Of a stretch of 22,218 bases of DNA, positions 21,917 through 22,218 are shown in pieces. Position numbers and translations under genes: made by a program. Every line of letters begins with the position of its first letter. The first letter of the stretch is position 1. Under the pieces are notes generated by a model that saw only the letters and a list, made by a program, of their open reading frames with translations, was not told where the DNA came from and did not search any database. This stretch comes from JAJPXC01 sp964562375. GTDB taxonomy: Bacteria > Bacteroidota > Bacteroidia > Bacteroidales > Muribaculaceae. The stretch lies in NCBI GenBank assembly GCA_964562375.1, contig CAZLSW010000055.1, positions 1 through 22,218 on the forward strand, given 5' to 3'.

Positions 21917-22198
21917 TTGTTGGGACAGTTGCAAAAACATGTGTTTGGCAGGGGGATGGATGGTGGTCGGCTTGCCGACCCCGCGCAAGTAGCGCAGTCC
22001 GGGGATATCGGCTTGCCGATTGTCCCCGGGCTGGGTAAAAACGCGTCAGGCGACGCGCTTCGGCTTGCCGAAGCTTTCAAAATCAAACAATTATGCTTAT
22101 CCAACGAGAAAGGGCACAAACCTTTGCTTGTGGGAGGAGTCGCCGACCACATCCACTTTTTGCGGAGCATGAGCTTGAAACCCAAAGCCGTTTCTTGA
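21917..22198 (+). mobile_element. Possible remnant of a Y1 (HUH) IS200/IS605-type transposase
   Basis: A 93-codon frame ends at 22198. Its last part, GHKPLLVGGVADHIHFLRSM (22112-22171), matches the HUH segment of Bacteroidota IS200-type transposases, where a GG-(V/M)-x-DHIH strand carries the two metal-binding histidines. The expected catalytic tyrosine helix beyond it is missing, because the frame stops ten codons later. The N-terminal 50 codons are mostly occupied by palindromes (21965-22074) and do not look like transposase. It is at best a broken fragment. The frame may be chance in the palindromic part, and the match was made by eye. Confidence 0.35.
21965..22074. repeat. Cluster of palindromes with a CGG-CTTG-CCG core
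   Basis: Three hairpins share the core CGGCTTGCCG but have different, still paired flanks: GGTCGG-CTTG-CCGACC at 21965-21980, ATCGG-CTTG-CCGAT at 22007-22020 and CTTCGG-CTTG-CCGAAG at 22058-22073. The middle one lies inside a larger stem, CCGGGGA (21999-22005) with TCCCCGG (22023-22029). Two other hairpins lie between them: GCGC-AAGTA-GCGC at 21983-21995 and CGCGTC-AGGC-GACGCG at 22042-22057. Compensating changes in the flanks suggest that the fold is kept. Confidence 0.75.
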
Positions 22199-22218
22199 CG
22201 AGTATGACCGTTTGTTGA

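Noticed and set aside
21892..22185. 97-codon leftward frame at the right end
   Set aside because: It is antisense to the transposase-like segment and the palindromes, and its sequence shows no domain.

Overview
The window looks like a chromosomal segment from a member of the order Bacteroidales (phylum Bacteroidota), possibly a Muribaculaceae-like gut bacterium. Three things point there: a fused LpxC/FabZ gene, a two-subunit aspartate carbamoyltransferase (pyrBI), and promoters of the Bacteroidota type (TAnnTTTG at about -7, sometimes with TTG or TTTG 20 nt upstream) in place of sigma70 boxes. Purine-rich Shine-Dalgarno sites are largely absent. The taxonomic call below order level is inference.

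Left end (1-1245): a leftward gene cut by the window edge resembles the N-terminal part of a tyrosine recombinase. It is followed by about 800 bp with no convincing gene. This stretch holds a leftward intrinsic terminator, two 31-bp direct repeats carrying small hairpins, and a leftward structured RNA of about 146 nt with its own TAACTTTG promoter. The fold (closing stem, central bubble with a 3'-strand hairpin, long apical arm) resembles 6S RNA.

Centre left (1246-9547, mostly rightward): queD and queE overlap and make the 7-deazaguanine precursor of queuosine. A leftward DUF3298-type lipoprotein meets queE tail to tail. Then come nadE (NAD synthetase), a secreted prolyl oligopeptidase, a lipoprotein with a BamE/SmpA-like C-terminus, a PhnP-like metallo-hydrolase and a small membrane protein, spaced tightly enough to be co-transcribed.

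Centre (9544-13808, leftward): lpxD, lpxC/fabZ, lpxA and rsgA form a lipid A cluster with a ribosome-maturation GTPase at its end. Centre right (14023-21195, rightward): pyrB, pyrI, a flavin reductase-like gene, glyA, plsC, an LptF/LptG-type permease and ribBA, several overlapping by ATGA, closed by a strong terminator.

Right end (21256-22218): an accessory-looking strip with a helix-turn-helix regulator broken by a stop and a frameshift, a cluster of palindromes sharing a CGG-CTTG-CCG core, and what may be the remnant of a Y1 (HUH) transposase.

The most unusual signal is a set of short tandem arrays that fill gaps between co-directional genes. Heptamer arrays lie between lpxA and rsgA (11 units), between plsC and the permease gene (5 units, ending exactly at an ATG) and before the oligopeptidase gene (4 units, ending exactly at the ATG, preceded by ten 9-bp units). 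The first two share the consensus G-(C/T)-T-(A/T)-A-A-N, begin on the upstream gene's TAA stop and place TAA in all three frames. All positions and motif residues were read by eye; no database search or folding program was run.
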